NCBI GenBank assembly: GCA_946623765.1
Contig: CAMORL010000046.1
Span: 1 to 11,126, forward strand
Source: an uncultured Clostridia bacterium
Lineage (GTDB): Bacteria > Bacillota_A > Clostridia > Christensenellales > CAG-138
DNA: 11,126 nucleotides
Direction: 5' to 3'
Shown: positions 1 to 6,428 of the stretch, in pieces
Position numbering within the stretch: position 1 is the first letter of the stretch
Layout of the letters: each line of letters starts with the position of its first letter
The notes under the pieces: generated by a model
The model's input: only the letters and a program-made list of their open reading frames with translations
Told to the model about the DNA's origin: nothing
Database searches by the model: none
Translations under genes and position numbers: made by a program

Positions 1-130
1 CTTTATGCAGAGCAACGATATGGATGATGCCTGCGAATGTGATTGTGCTCCCCGCGCCGAAAAAGCCGTGCGGCACGGCGCAATCTGCGACCGTCTGTCC
101 GGTCGCGCGCTCCGGCGCGTCGGAAGGCAT
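1..130 (-). CDS. Possible 5' end of an unrecognised gene, cut by the window edge
   Basis: Reading leftward from the ATG at 130 there are 43 codons with no stop before the window ends. The frame has GC-rich third positions like its neighbours and a hydrophobic stretch near the edge (residues about 28-40, ending in AGIIHIVAL). I do not recognise the protein. It lies 117 nt past the stop of the GAF-ABC gene and no good ribosome binding site precedes the ATG. In this operon position an FtsX/MacB-type permease would be expected, but the visible residues do not resemble such an N-terminus. Two perfect 7-bp inverted repeats fall inside it (65-79 and 87-106), and the first is followed by five T on this strand. 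The stretch may therefore be a non-coding terminator region instead. Confidence 0.28.
   Translation of the reverse strand, partial: MPSDAPERATGQTVADCAVPHGFFGAGSTITFAGIIHIVALHK
60..79 (-). terminator. Candidate intrinsic terminator after the GAF-ABC gene
   Basis: On the minus strand GCCGTG and CACGGC pair around a CCG loop (65-79), and five T follow (64-60). A second perfect stem, GCGACCG/CGGTCGC with a 6-nt loop (87-106), lies just upstream. This would end the STAS/GAF-ABC transcript about 170 nt after the stop codon. It competes with the reading of 1-130 as coding. The T tract is short and GC-rich sequence follows it. Confidence 0.3.
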
Positions 131-247
131 GCGTCCGTCGACGTTCGCGATCCGGCTGATCCGCCCGCGGCGGGGATGCTGTTGCCGAAAGAAAAGATGC
201 CTTTTGCTTTGGAAAACTCCGCAGCGCTGCGTTTTCTTCGCGTCGGA

Positions 248-1468
248 TTACCAGACCAGTTCTTCCGCGTGTACCGGATGCAGGTTCTTTTTGATGCTCG
301 CGATCCTGCCGTTGCGCACCTTGACCACGCGGTCCGCCATCTTGGCGATCTCGGGGTTGTGCGTGACCATCATGACCGTCGCGCCCTGGTTGCGCACGAT
401 GTCCTCAACGACCGAAAGCACCTCGATGCTCGTCGTATAGTCGAGCGCCGCCGTCGGCTCGTCGGCAAGGATCAGCTTCGGTTTTTTCACGATTGCGCGG
501 GCAATGGACACGCGCTGCTGCTGACCGCCGGACATCTGTCCCGGATAGTTGCCCGCACGGTCCGAAAGACCGACCTTTGCGATGGCGTCCGCAGCGTCCA
601 TCGGATCGCTCACAAGCTCTGCGATAAACTGCACGTTTTCGAGCGCCGTAAGGTTCGGCATCAGGTTATAGGACTGGAAGATGAAGCCGATGTATTCGCG
701 GCGGTACTTGGTGAGTTCGGCGTCGGAGGGGTGCGAGAAATCTTTGCCCTCGACCAGAAGCTCGCCGTCGGTCAGAAAGTCCATGCCGCCCACGATGTTC
801 ATCATCGTGGATTTGCCGCAGCCGGATTCGCCGAGCACGACCACGAACTCGTTCTTGTAAACGTCGAGGTTGATTCCCTTCAGCACCTGCAGCACGCCGT
901 CGCCGGACGGAAACTCCTTCGTGACGTTGCGGAGCGTTGCGAGAATCTCCTTCTTTTCGCCGAGATCGACGATCAGACCCTTTTCGTCGATCGTGATCGC
1001 CGCGAGCGACGCCATGCGCTCGCACAGCTTCAGCTCGTCCGCGTCATAGAGGCTGCCGTCCTTTTTGTTGACGATCTGCACGCAGCCGATGACGTCGTGC
1101 AGGTTGTTGAGCGGCACGCAGATCATCGTTCTGGTCACGACGCCGCCGTCGTCGAATACGGAGCCCTCGAAGCGATCGTCGTTTGCGGCATCCTCGATCA
1201 TGATCGACTTGCCGGTCTTGGTGACGACGCCCTCGATGCCGAGTCCGTTCTCGACGGAGATATTGGAGATGTCCGCCGGTCCGATGTGGAACATCGGGGT
1301 CAGACGCTCCGTTTTCGCATCCAGAAGCCAGATCGCTCCGGCTTCGCTGTTCAGCGTATTGACGATGATTTCCAGACTGCCGGACAGCGCGTCGTCAAGG
1401 TTGTCTACCTCGAGAAGCTGTTCCATGATCTGCCATGTCGCTTTGGTAAACCGTTTTTCTTCAGGCAT
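248..1468 (-). CDS. GAF domain fused to ABC transporter ATP-binding subunit (LolD/MacB type)
   Basis: This 406-aa cytoplasmic protein probably powers an ABC system whose permease is not in the window. Residues about 15-165 form a GAF sensor domain. Residues about 177-400 are a complete ABC ATPase, with Walker A GESGCGKST at 213-221, Q-loop Q265, signature MSGGQ at 312-316, Walker B KLILADEPT at 331-339 with catalytic E337, and H-loop H370. The order of motifs and the FQSYNLMPNLTALENV stretch are typical of the LolD/MacB/FtsE group, which pairs with FtsX-like permeases. Those ATPases usually have about 220-250 residues, so the GAF half is an addition. AAGGAG lies 8 nt before the ATG. The gene follows the STAS gene by 72 nt in one apparent operon. 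A small ligand or redox signal could gate the ATPase through the GAF domain, but this is inference and the ligand is unknown. Confidence 0.93.
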   Translation of the reverse strand: MPEEKRFTKATWQIMEQLLEVDNLDDALSGSLEIIVNTLNSEAGAIWLLDAKTERLTPMFHIGPADISNISVENGLGIEGVVTKTGKSIMIEDAANDDRFEGSVFDDGGVVTRTMICVPLNNLHDVIGCVQIVNKKDGSLYDADELKLCERMASLAAITIDEKGLIVDLGEKKEILATLRNVTKEFPSGDGVLQVLKGINLDVYKNEFVVVLGESGCGKSTMMNIVGGMDFLTDGELLVEGKDFSHPSDAELTKYRREYIGFIFQSYNLMPNLTALENVQFIAELVSDPMDAADAIAKVGLSDRAGNYPGQMSGGQQQRVSIARAIVKKPKLILADEPTAALDYTTSIEVLSVVEDIVRNQGATVMMVTHNPEIAKMADRVVKVRNGRIASIKKNLHPVHAEELVW

Positions 1469-1540
1469 GTCGTATTCTCCTTATGCGCTCTGATAAATTG
1501 ATATGTTCGCCGCTTGGGTGCGGCCGCCTTCGGTGTTCCG

Positions 1541-1837
1541 TCACTCAACGGTCAGGATGTCCGAAAAACCCGTGACCTCGAAGATCTCGAGAATCATTTC
1601 GTTGGCATGGACGACCTTCATGGAGCCCTGCCGGTTCATGGTCTTCTGCGCGGACAGCAGCACCCTGAGTCCCGCGGAGGAGATGTAATCCAGGTTTTCG
1701 AAATCCAGCGTCAGCGTCTCCGTTCCGGGTACGGCTTCCAGTAAAACCGCCTCCAGTTCGGGTGCGGTTACGGTGTCCAGACGTCCGGAAAGTGCAATTT
1801 TCAAAGCGGTTCCGTTCTTTTCTTGTTTAACAGTCAC
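1541..1837 (-). CDS. STAS-domain anti-sigma factor antagonist-like protein (SpoIIAA/RsbV family)
   Basis: The 98-aa product is a single STAS domain. It has the LSGRLDTVTAPEL strand-turn-helix near residues 17-29 and the switch loop LDYISSAGLRVLL at 49-61. Ser53 or Ser54 aligns with the serine that a cognate kinase phosphorylates in SpoIIAA and RsbV. I chose the GTG at 1837 because GAAAGGGG lies just upstream and because translation from there begins at a normal STAS N-terminus (MTVKQEKNGTALKIALSGRL). The longer frame from 1951 would begin inside the promoter. No anti-sigma kinase or PP2C phosphatase is visible. The neighbour is a GAF-ABC protein, so this may be a partner-switching module controlling transport rather than a classical sigma-factor switch. 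The family call is strong. The target is unknown. Confidence 0.9.
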   Translation of the reverse strand: MTVKQEKNGTALKIALSGRLDTVTAPELEAVLLEAVPGTETLTLDFENLDYISSAGLRVLLSAQKTMNRQGSMKVVHANEMILEIFEVTGFSDILTVE

Positions 1838-1853
1838 AACGTTTCCCCTTTCT

Positions 1854-1891
1854 GACCGTTTCGGAAGAACTGCTCCGTTCCGCACGCGGTC
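1854..1891 (-). other. Stem-loop in the leader of the STAS/GAF-ABC transcript
   Basis: On the minus strand GACCG (1891-1887) pairs with CGGTC (1858-1854). Inside it CGGAA (1882-1878) pairs with TTCCG (1866-1862) around an 11-nt loop. The structure ends just before the GAAAGGGG ribosome binding site. It could affect translation or transcript stability. It has no U tract, so it is not a terminator. I do not recognise a riboswitch class. Confidence 0.35.
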
Positions 1892-1922
1892 CCTTTTCTG
1901 CAAATGAATATCTGTTCTTTTT

Positions 1923-1951
1923 ATTATATACCATCCGCATGCTTTTGGCAA
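1923..1951 (-). promoter_or_regulatory. Sigma-A promoter of the STAS/GAF-ABC operon
   Basis: On the minus strand TTGCCA (1951-1946) and a perfect TATAAT (1928-1923) are separated by 17 bp. Transcription would start near 1916, giving a leader of about 80 nt before the GTG start at 1837. The local AT-richness contrasts with the GC-rich surroundings. Confidence 0.78.
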
Positions 1952-2018
1952 TCAGAATTCTTGATCCGGACCGGACTCCTTCGCGCCCCGCGATCTGTAT
2001 CGCGTCCGTTCCGAAATA

Positions 2019-2047
2019 TTGCATCTCGGACCGAATCATGGTAAACT
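2019..2047 (+). promoter_or_regulatory. Candidate sigma-A promoter of the AlkD/GTPase-nuclease operon
   Basis: TTGCAT (2019-2024) and TAAACT (2042-2047) are separated by 17 bp. Both boxes depart slightly from consensus. No other promoter this good is seen before the next several genes, so it may serve much of the run down to the terminator at 8953-8991. Internal promoters cannot be excluded. Confidence 0.5.
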
Positions 2048-2055
2048 GATAGCTG

Positions 2056-2132
2056 CAAAGCCGCGCCGGCGTCCGGCAAACGAACAGGATCGGCTTTGGA
2101 ATCGCGCGGGGACCGTTTTTTAGCGGACGCGC
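2056..2132 (+). other. Structured leader upstream of the AlkD-like gene
   Basis: A perfect 8-bp stem CAAAGCCG/CGGCTTTG (2056-2063 with 2091-2098) encloses a smaller GCCGG/CCGGC hairpin (2065-2069 with 2073-2077). A second element follows, with GCGCG (2104-2108) facing CGCGC (2128-2132) and a run of six T (2116-2121) in its loop. Because the T run is in the loop and not after the stem, this is not a standard terminator. It matches no riboswitch class that I recognise. Confidence 0.35.
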
Positions 2133-2159
2133 AAAAACGAACCGGTTCAGGAGGATCAT

Positions 2160-2831
2160 ATGACGATTTACGATCGGCTCATCCGGGAGCAGGACGACGC
2201 CTACCGGGCGTTTCAGACGAAGCTCGTACCCAACATTGCGCCGGAAACGATCGTCGGCGTGCGGACGCCCGCGCTTCGGAGGATCGCAAAGGAGCTCTTT
2301 GAAAGCGCGGACCGGGACGCGTTTCTTTCGGACCTGCCGCACCGGTATTACGAGGAAAATCTGGTCCATTTCTTTATGACGGCGATGTTCCGGGAGTTCG
2401 ACGTGTGCATCAGCATGACGGAAGCGTTTCTTCCCTATGTGGATTGCTGGCCGGTTTCCGACCAGGCGACGCCGAAAACGTTCCGGAAGAATCACGAAAA
2501 ACTTCTGCCGTACATCCGGAAGTGGATCGCGTCGGAGCATGTGTACACGGCAAGATTCGGACTGCGCATGCTGATGAACGAATTCCTCGACGGCGATTTC
2601 AAACCGGAATATCTCGCGCTTGCCGCTTCAAAGCAGGGCGACGACTATTACCTCAAAATGATGGTCGCGTGGTTCTTTGCCACGGCGCTTGCCAAGCAGT
2701 ACGACGAGACGGTTCCGTATTTCGAGACGCGCCGGCTGGACGAATGGACGCATCGGAAGGCGATTCAGAAGGCGATCGAAAGCTATCGCGTTTCGGATGA
2801 ACATAAAGCATATTTGAGGAATCTCCGGTAA
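2160..2831 (+). CDS. AlkD-like DNA alkylation repair protein (HEAT-like repeat)
   Basis: The 223-aa product belongs to the DNA alkylation repair (AlkC/AlkD) family. These all-helical HEAT-like-repeat glycosylases remove alkylated purines without flipping the base. The family N-terminus is clear (YDRLIREQDDAYRAF, then NIAPETIVGVRTPALRRIAK at residues 25-44). W97 and D101 in VDCWPVSDQ, and W171 in MVAWFF, have nearly the spacing of W109, D113 and W187, which surround the lesion in Bacillus cereus AlkD. The active site therefore looks intact. This residue match is made by eye. Length is normal for the small clostridial branch. The start is firm, with a perfect AGGAGG at 2149-2154, 5 nt before the ATG. 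The next gene begins 48 nt downstream, so it is probably first in the operon. A functional link to the ribosome genes downstream is not evident. Confidence 0.9.
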   Translation: MTIYDRLIREQDDAYRAFQTKLVPNIAPETIVGVRTPALRRIAKELFESADRDAFLSDLPHRYYEENLVHFFMTAMFREFDVCISMTEAFLPYVDCWPVSDQATPKTFRKNHEKLLPYIRKWIASEHVYTARFGLRMLMNEFLDGDFKPEYLALAASKQGDDYYLKMMVAWFFATALAKQYDETVPYFETRRLDEWTHRKAIQKAIESYRVSDEHKAYLRNLR

Positions 2832-2879
2832 GCGTCTGCAGAACGTTTTGCAGCGCGCCGAAACAGAAAGGATTATGAC

Positions 2880-3113
2880 ATGGATCGAATGGCTCTTTTG
2901 AAAACCGCGGGCATTTTATTTCTGATTGCGCTTGCAGTCTTTGTTTTGACGTTCTTCATATTCCATTACATGCAGGAGAACGGACGATTCGGCAAAACCT
3001 TCCGCAAAACGCCGGGCAAGCCCTTTATCACGCAGCTGTTCGGCGTCTGGGGTACCGTTTTTCTGTCGCTGTCGATCGGCGCGCTGGTGCTTGCGCTGAC
3101 GCTTCCCGCATAA
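2880..3113 (+). CDS. Small two-helix membrane protein, function unknown
   Basis: The 77-aa product has two hydrophobic segments, at about residues 7-29 and 52-75. They are joined by a short basic hydrophilic loop (about 32-50) containing GRFGKTFRKTPGKPF. No conserved domain is recognised. A topology with both ends on the same side of the membrane is expected. AAAGGA precedes the ATG by about 7 nt. It lies 48 nt after the AlkD-like gene and 19 nt before the GTPase-nuclease gene, so it is probably co-transcribed with both. The reading frame is convincing because of its composition, ribosome binding site and fit between neighbours. No function can be assigned. Confidence 0.72.
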   Translation: MDRMALLKTAGILFLIALAVFVLTFFIFHYMQENGRFGKTFRKTPGKPFITQLFGVWGTVFLSLSIGALVLALTLPA

Positions 3114-3132
3114 GAACGAAGAAACCGCCTGC

Positions 3133-5748
3133 ATGAACGGAACGGTGAAAAAACTGACCGCCGGAATCCTGGCGCACGTGGACGCGGGAAAGACCACGCT
3201 GTCCGAAGCGCTTCTGTTCCGCGCGGGCATGCTGCGAAAACTCGGACGCGTCGATCACAGGGACGCGTTTTTGGATACGCATGCCCTCGAACGCGAACGC
3301 GGCATCACGATTTTTTCCAAGCAGGCGAGGATCCGGACGGACGCGCTTGAACTGACGCTTCTGGACACGCCCGGGCACGCGGATCTTTCCGGCGAGACCG
3401 AGCGCGCGATCGCCGCGATGGACGTCGCGATCCTTGTCGTCAGCGGCGTCGACGGCGTTCAGGCGCATACGGAAACACTCCGGACGCTTCTGATGCGCGG
3501 ACACGTGCCGACGTTCGTGTTCGTCACCAAAATGGACGCGTCGAACCGCAGCCGGGAGGAACTTCTGAACGACCTCCGCGCCTGTTTCGGCGACGGGTTT
3601 TATCCGCTTCCCGCCCCGGACGAAACGCTTGCGATGCTCGACGAAACCGCGCTGGAGCGCTATATGGAGACCGGACGCGTTTCCGACGCGGAAATCACCC
3701 GGCTCATCCGCGCGCGAAAGCTCTTTCCCGTGTCCTTCGGCTCGGGGCTGAAGCTGGACGGCGTGGACGAATTTCTGACGCTGCTCGCCCGCTATGCGCC
3801 GGAACCCGTGCGTCCGCCGGTGTTCGGCGCGAAGGTGTTCAAGATCGGGCACGACCCGCAGGCGGGCAGGCTGACCTATCTCAAAATGACCGGCGGCACG
3901 CTCTCCGTGCGCGACACGCTGCGCTATACCGGCGCGGACGGCGAAATCCGGACGGAAAAGGCGGCGCAGCTGCGGCTGTATTCCGGCGCAAAGTTCGAAA
4001 CGGCGCAGCAGGTTTTTGCGGGCGACGTCGCTGCGGTCACGGGACTGTCGCAAACGCGTCCCGGGCAGGGACTCGGCGCGGAGCCGGACGCCGAAACGCC
4101 TCTTCTGAATCCCGCGCTCGGGTACCGGATCGGACTTCCCGCGGGCACGGACGCGCGCACGGTGCTGCCGAAGCTCCGGGAGCTGGAAGAAGAGGAACCG
4201 CTGCTGCACATCGTCTGGCAGCCGGCGCTCGGCGAGCTGCAGGCGCAGCTGATGGGCGCGCTGCAGAAGGAGGTCCTGACCTCGCTGATCCGCGAGCGCT
4301 TCGACCTCGACGTGACGATCGGCGCGGGACACATCCTGTACCGGGAGACGGTTTCGGAACCGGTCGAAGGCGTCGGGCATTTTGAGCCGCTGCGGCACTA
4401 TGCCGAAGTGCATCTGCTCATCGAACCCGGCGAGCCCGGCAGCGGTCTGCGCTTCGCGTCCGCGGTGCCGGAAAACGAACTCGATCTGAACTGGCAGCGG
4501 CTGATACTCACGCATCTTGCGGAAAAGGAGCACCGCGGCGTGCTCACCGGCTCACCGCTGACCGACGTAAAGATCACGCTGATTGCGGGACGCGCGCACC
4601 TCAAACACACCGAGGGCGGCGATTTCCGGCAGGCGACCTATCGCGCGGTGCGGCAGGGGCTGATGCGGGCAAAGAACGTGCTGCTGGAGCCGTATTACCG
4701 CTTCCGTCTCGAGGTGCCGTATCCGGACATCGGGCGCGCAATCAACGATATTCAGGCAATGGGCGGCGAGCACGACGCGCCGTTTGAAGCCGGCGGACGG
4801 ATGGTGCTGACCGGCGCGGCGCCGGTGTCCCGGATGGCGGATTACATGACCGAGGTCGCGGCGTACACGCGCGGCAAGGGGCGCTTCTCCTGCCGCGTGG
4901 AGGGCTATCGCCCCTGCAGGAACGCCGATGCGGTGATCGAAGAGATCGGCTACGATCCCGAAGCGGACCTCGACAACACGCCGGACAGCGTGTTCTGCGC
5001 GCATGGCGCAGGGTTCATTGTGAAATGGAAGGACGTGCCGGACTATATGCACCTCGACACCGGTTTCGGAAAAACGCCTGTTTCGGAACAGCAGACCGCG
5101 GTGCGACGGAAAAACCTGAACCTCGACGAAAAGGAACTGGAAGCGATCATGGAGCGGGAGTTCGGTCCCGCCCCAAAGACGGTTCTGTACGCGCCGCGCA
5201 CGGTGCGGGCACAAGATCCGCCTCAGCCGGTTGAAAAAACGCCGGAACGCATCATCGTGGACGGGTACAACGTGATCTTCGCGTGGGAGGAGCTGCGCGC
5301 GCTGTCCGAACAAAGCCTCGACCTTGCACGGGCAAGGCTTATCGAGCTTCTGATCGGCTACCGGAGCTATACGGCGGCGGAAATCGTGTTGGTGTTCGAT
5401 GCGTATCAGCGTCCCGGAAACGCCGGGACGAAGGAAACGGAAGCCGGACTGCACGTCGTCTACACGGGCGAGAACGAGACTGCGGACATGTACATCGAAC
5501 GGCTTGTCGGAGAGATCGGCAAAAACGTGACGGTGCGGGTCGTGACGTCCGACTCGCTGATCCGGCTCGGCGCGCTTCGCGCAGGGGTGCTGCGCACCTC
5601 GTCGAAGGCGTTCGAACAGGAGGTAGCCCGCGTGACGGAACGGATCGCGGCGGAACTGCAAAAGAATCGGGAAACGGTATGGAACATCGGGAATTCTTTA
5701 AGCGCATCGACGATCTCGGCGATCGCTCCGAACGGCGCGGAATCGTAA
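3133..5748 (+). CDS. TetM/EF-G-like ribosomal GTPase fused to a YacP/Rae1-type NYN ribonuclease domain
   Basis: This 871-aa protein has two parts. Residues 1 to about 650 are a translational GTPase of the TetM/TetO class: G1 AHVDAGKT at 14-21, switch-region RERGITI at 54-60, G3 DTPGH at 78-82 with the catalytic His82, and G4 TKMD at 132-135. Elongation-factor-like domains follow, including HTEGGDFR at 492-499 in the domain IV region. After a linker, residues about 707-845 match YacP/Rae1, the Bacillus enzyme that cuts mRNA in the ribosomal A site. They carry VDGYNVIFAWEEL with D710, VFDAY with D756, ENETAD with E782 and D785, and TSD with D807. TetM proteins have about 640 residues, so the nuclease is a full extra domain. 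The domain IV tip is not the TetM SPVSTPADFR type, so drug resistance is not shown. The ATG at 3133 has a weak ribosome binding site; GTG at 3145 is possible. The last 70 nt overlap the YlmH-like gene. Confidence 0.93.
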   Translation: MNGTVKKLTAGILAHVDAGKTTLSEALLFRAGMLRKLGRVDHRDAFLDTHALERERGITIFSKQARIRTDALELTLLDTPGHADLSGETERAIAAMDVAILVVSGVDGVQAHTETLRTLLMRGHVPTFVFVTKMDASNRSREELLNDLRACFGDGFYPLPAPDETLAMLDETALERYMETGRVSDAEITRLIRARKLFPVSFGSGLKLDGVDEFLTLLARYAPEPVRPPVFGAKVFKIGHDPQAGRLTYLKMTGGTLSVRDTLRYTGADGEIRTEKAAQLRLYSGAKFETAQQVFAGDVAAVTGLSQTRPGQGLGAEPDAETPLLNPALGYRIGLPAGTDARTVLPKLRELEEEEPLLHIVWQPALGELQAQLMGALQKEVLTSLIRERFDLDVTIGAGHILYRETVSEPVEGVGHFEPLRHYAEVHLLIEPGEPGSGLRFASAVPENELDLNWQRLILTHLAEKEHRGVLTGSPLTDVKITLIAGRAHLKHTEGGDFRQATYRAVRQGLMRAKNVLLEPYYRFRLEVPYPDIGRAINDIQAMGGEHDAPFEAGGRMVLTGAAPVSRMADYMTEVAAYTRGKGRFSCRVEGYRPCRNADAVIEEIGYDPEADLDNTPDSVFCAHGAGFIVKWKDVPDYMHLDTGFGKTPVSEQQTAVRRKNLNLDEKELEAIMEREFGPAPKTVLYAPRTVRAQDPPQPVEKTPERIIVDGYNVIFAWEELRALSEQSLDLARARLIELLIGYRSYTAAEIVLVFDAYQRPGNAGTKETEAGLHVVYTGENETADMYIERLVGEIGKNVTVRVVTSDSLIRLGALRAGVLRTSSKAFEQEVARVTERIAAELQKNRETVWNIGNSLSASTISAIAPNGAES

Positions 5749-6419
5749 CGAAAACGGATTTTCTGACGCCTGCGGAGCAGATCGCGCTGACGCAGTACGA
5801 AAAAAGCGACCGGCTGCTGCTGACCGGCGGACAGGACGGCTGCGAGCGGCAGATCGCGTTCTTTCTGCCGGAATACATGGAGAAACCGGACTTCGATCCT
5901 TCGGCGTACATCCGCGCGGTCAGAATCGAAGCGCACTTCGGTACGCCGGGACACCGGGATTATCTCGGCGCGGCGCTCGGGCTCGGACTTTCACGCGAGG
6001 CGATCGGCGACATCCGCATCTTCGGCGAAACGGCATATCTCTTCTGTCTGCCCGCCGTGCAGCAGGTGCTGTCGGACGAGCTCGACAAGGTCGGACGCGT
6101 CGGTGTGACGGTCTCGCCCTGCGCGCTTTCGGACGTGCCGGCGGCGATCGTGAAAACAAAAACCGTCTCGTTTACCGTAAAAAGCCTGCGCTTCGACGCG
6201 GTGCTCGGCGCGACGTTCGGCATGAGCCGCACCGCGGCGGCGGAGTGCATTCGCGCGGGGCTTGCAAGCCTCAACTACACCGTCTGCGAACACACGGACG
6301 CCCCGATCGGGGAGGGCGATATTCTGTCGGTGAAGGGGCACGGCAAGGCGCGGCTCGTTTCGATCGGCGGACGGTCGAAAAAGGACCGGCTGTTCGTCGA
6401 GTCGGAAGTGTATCTTTGA
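5679..6419 (+). CDS. ylmH: YlmH-like S4-domain RNA-binding protein (RqcP2 family)
   Basis: The 246-aa product matches the YlmH family. Its N-terminal half has the FFKRIDDL start and FLTPAEQ at 28-34. The middle has the family-typical HRDYLGAALGLGLSREAIGDI at 92-112. An S4 RNA-binding domain lies at about 168-228 (SLRFDAVLGATFGMSR through GDILSVKGHGKARL). B. subtilis YlmH binds ribosomal complexes and takes part in ribosome-associated quality control, where RqcH adds tails to stalled peptides. The gene starts inside the upstream GTPase-nuclease gene with a 70-nt overlap in another frame. I prefer the ATG at 5679 because the protein from there begins like other YlmH proteins, while residues read from the earlier ATG at 5283 are low-complexity antisense-like sequence. 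The large overlap suggests translational coupling. Unlike B. subtilis ylmH, it is not next to division genes here. Confidence 0.85.
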   Translation: MEHREFFKRIDDLGDRSERRGIVTKTDFLTPAEQIALTQYEKSDRLLLTGGQDGCERQIAFFLPEYMEKPDFDPSAYIRAVRIEAHFGTPGHRDYLGAALGLGLSREAIGDIRIFGETAYLFCLPAVQQVLSDELDKVGRVGVTVSPCALSDVPAAIVKTKTVSFTVKSLRFDAVLGATFGMSRTAAAECIRAGLASLNYTVCEHTDAPIGEGDILSVKGHGKARLVSIGGRSKKDRLFVESEVYL

Positions 6420-6428
6420 GGAGGTCGT

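Larger units (their letters stand above)
1838..2159. other. Divergent intergenic region
   Basis: This 322-bp stretch separates the minus-strand STAS operon from the plus-strand AlkD operon. It holds a promoter on each strand (1923-1951 minus, 2019-2047 plus), a stem-loop leader on each side, and the AGGAGG ribosome binding site of the AlkD-like gene at 2149-2154. The two -35 boxes are about 70 bp apart, so a shared regulator could act between them. I see no convincing operator dyad there and no short ORF with a good ribosome binding site. Confidence 0.6.

Noticed and set aside
5..1501. Long plus-strand open frame of 498 codons
   Set aside because: It is antisense to the GAF-ABC gene, has composition typical of an opposite-strand shadow (rich in H, R, V and D), and has no ribosome binding site.
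1838..1951. Upstream ATG start for the STAS protein
   Set aside because: The ATG at 1951 lies in the -35 box of the operon promoter, so it would not be transcribed. The GTG at 1837 has the ribosome binding site.
2837..2862. Terminator between the AlkD-like gene and the small membrane protein gene
   Set aside because: CTGCA and TGCAG form only a short stem around an 8-nt loop, with no T tract after it.
3028..4533. Long minus-strand open frame opposite the GTPase
   Set aside because: The plus strand encodes an unmistakable GTPase with all motifs. The antisense frame is arginine-rich and motif-free, as expected in GC-rich DNA.
4552..5661. Long minus-strand open frame opposite the nuclease domain
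   Set aside because: It is a shadow of the YacP/Rae1-like coding sequence with no recognisable domain.
5283..5678. N-terminal extension of the YlmH-like gene
   Set aside because: The extension is an off-frame reading of the nuclease domain, and family homology starts at the ATG at 5679.
3133..5748. Acquired tetracycline resistance gene on a mobile element
   Set aside because: No transposase, integrase, relaxase or direct repeats are nearby. Base and codon use match the neighbours, the nuclease fusion is unlike tet genes, and the domain IV tip differs.
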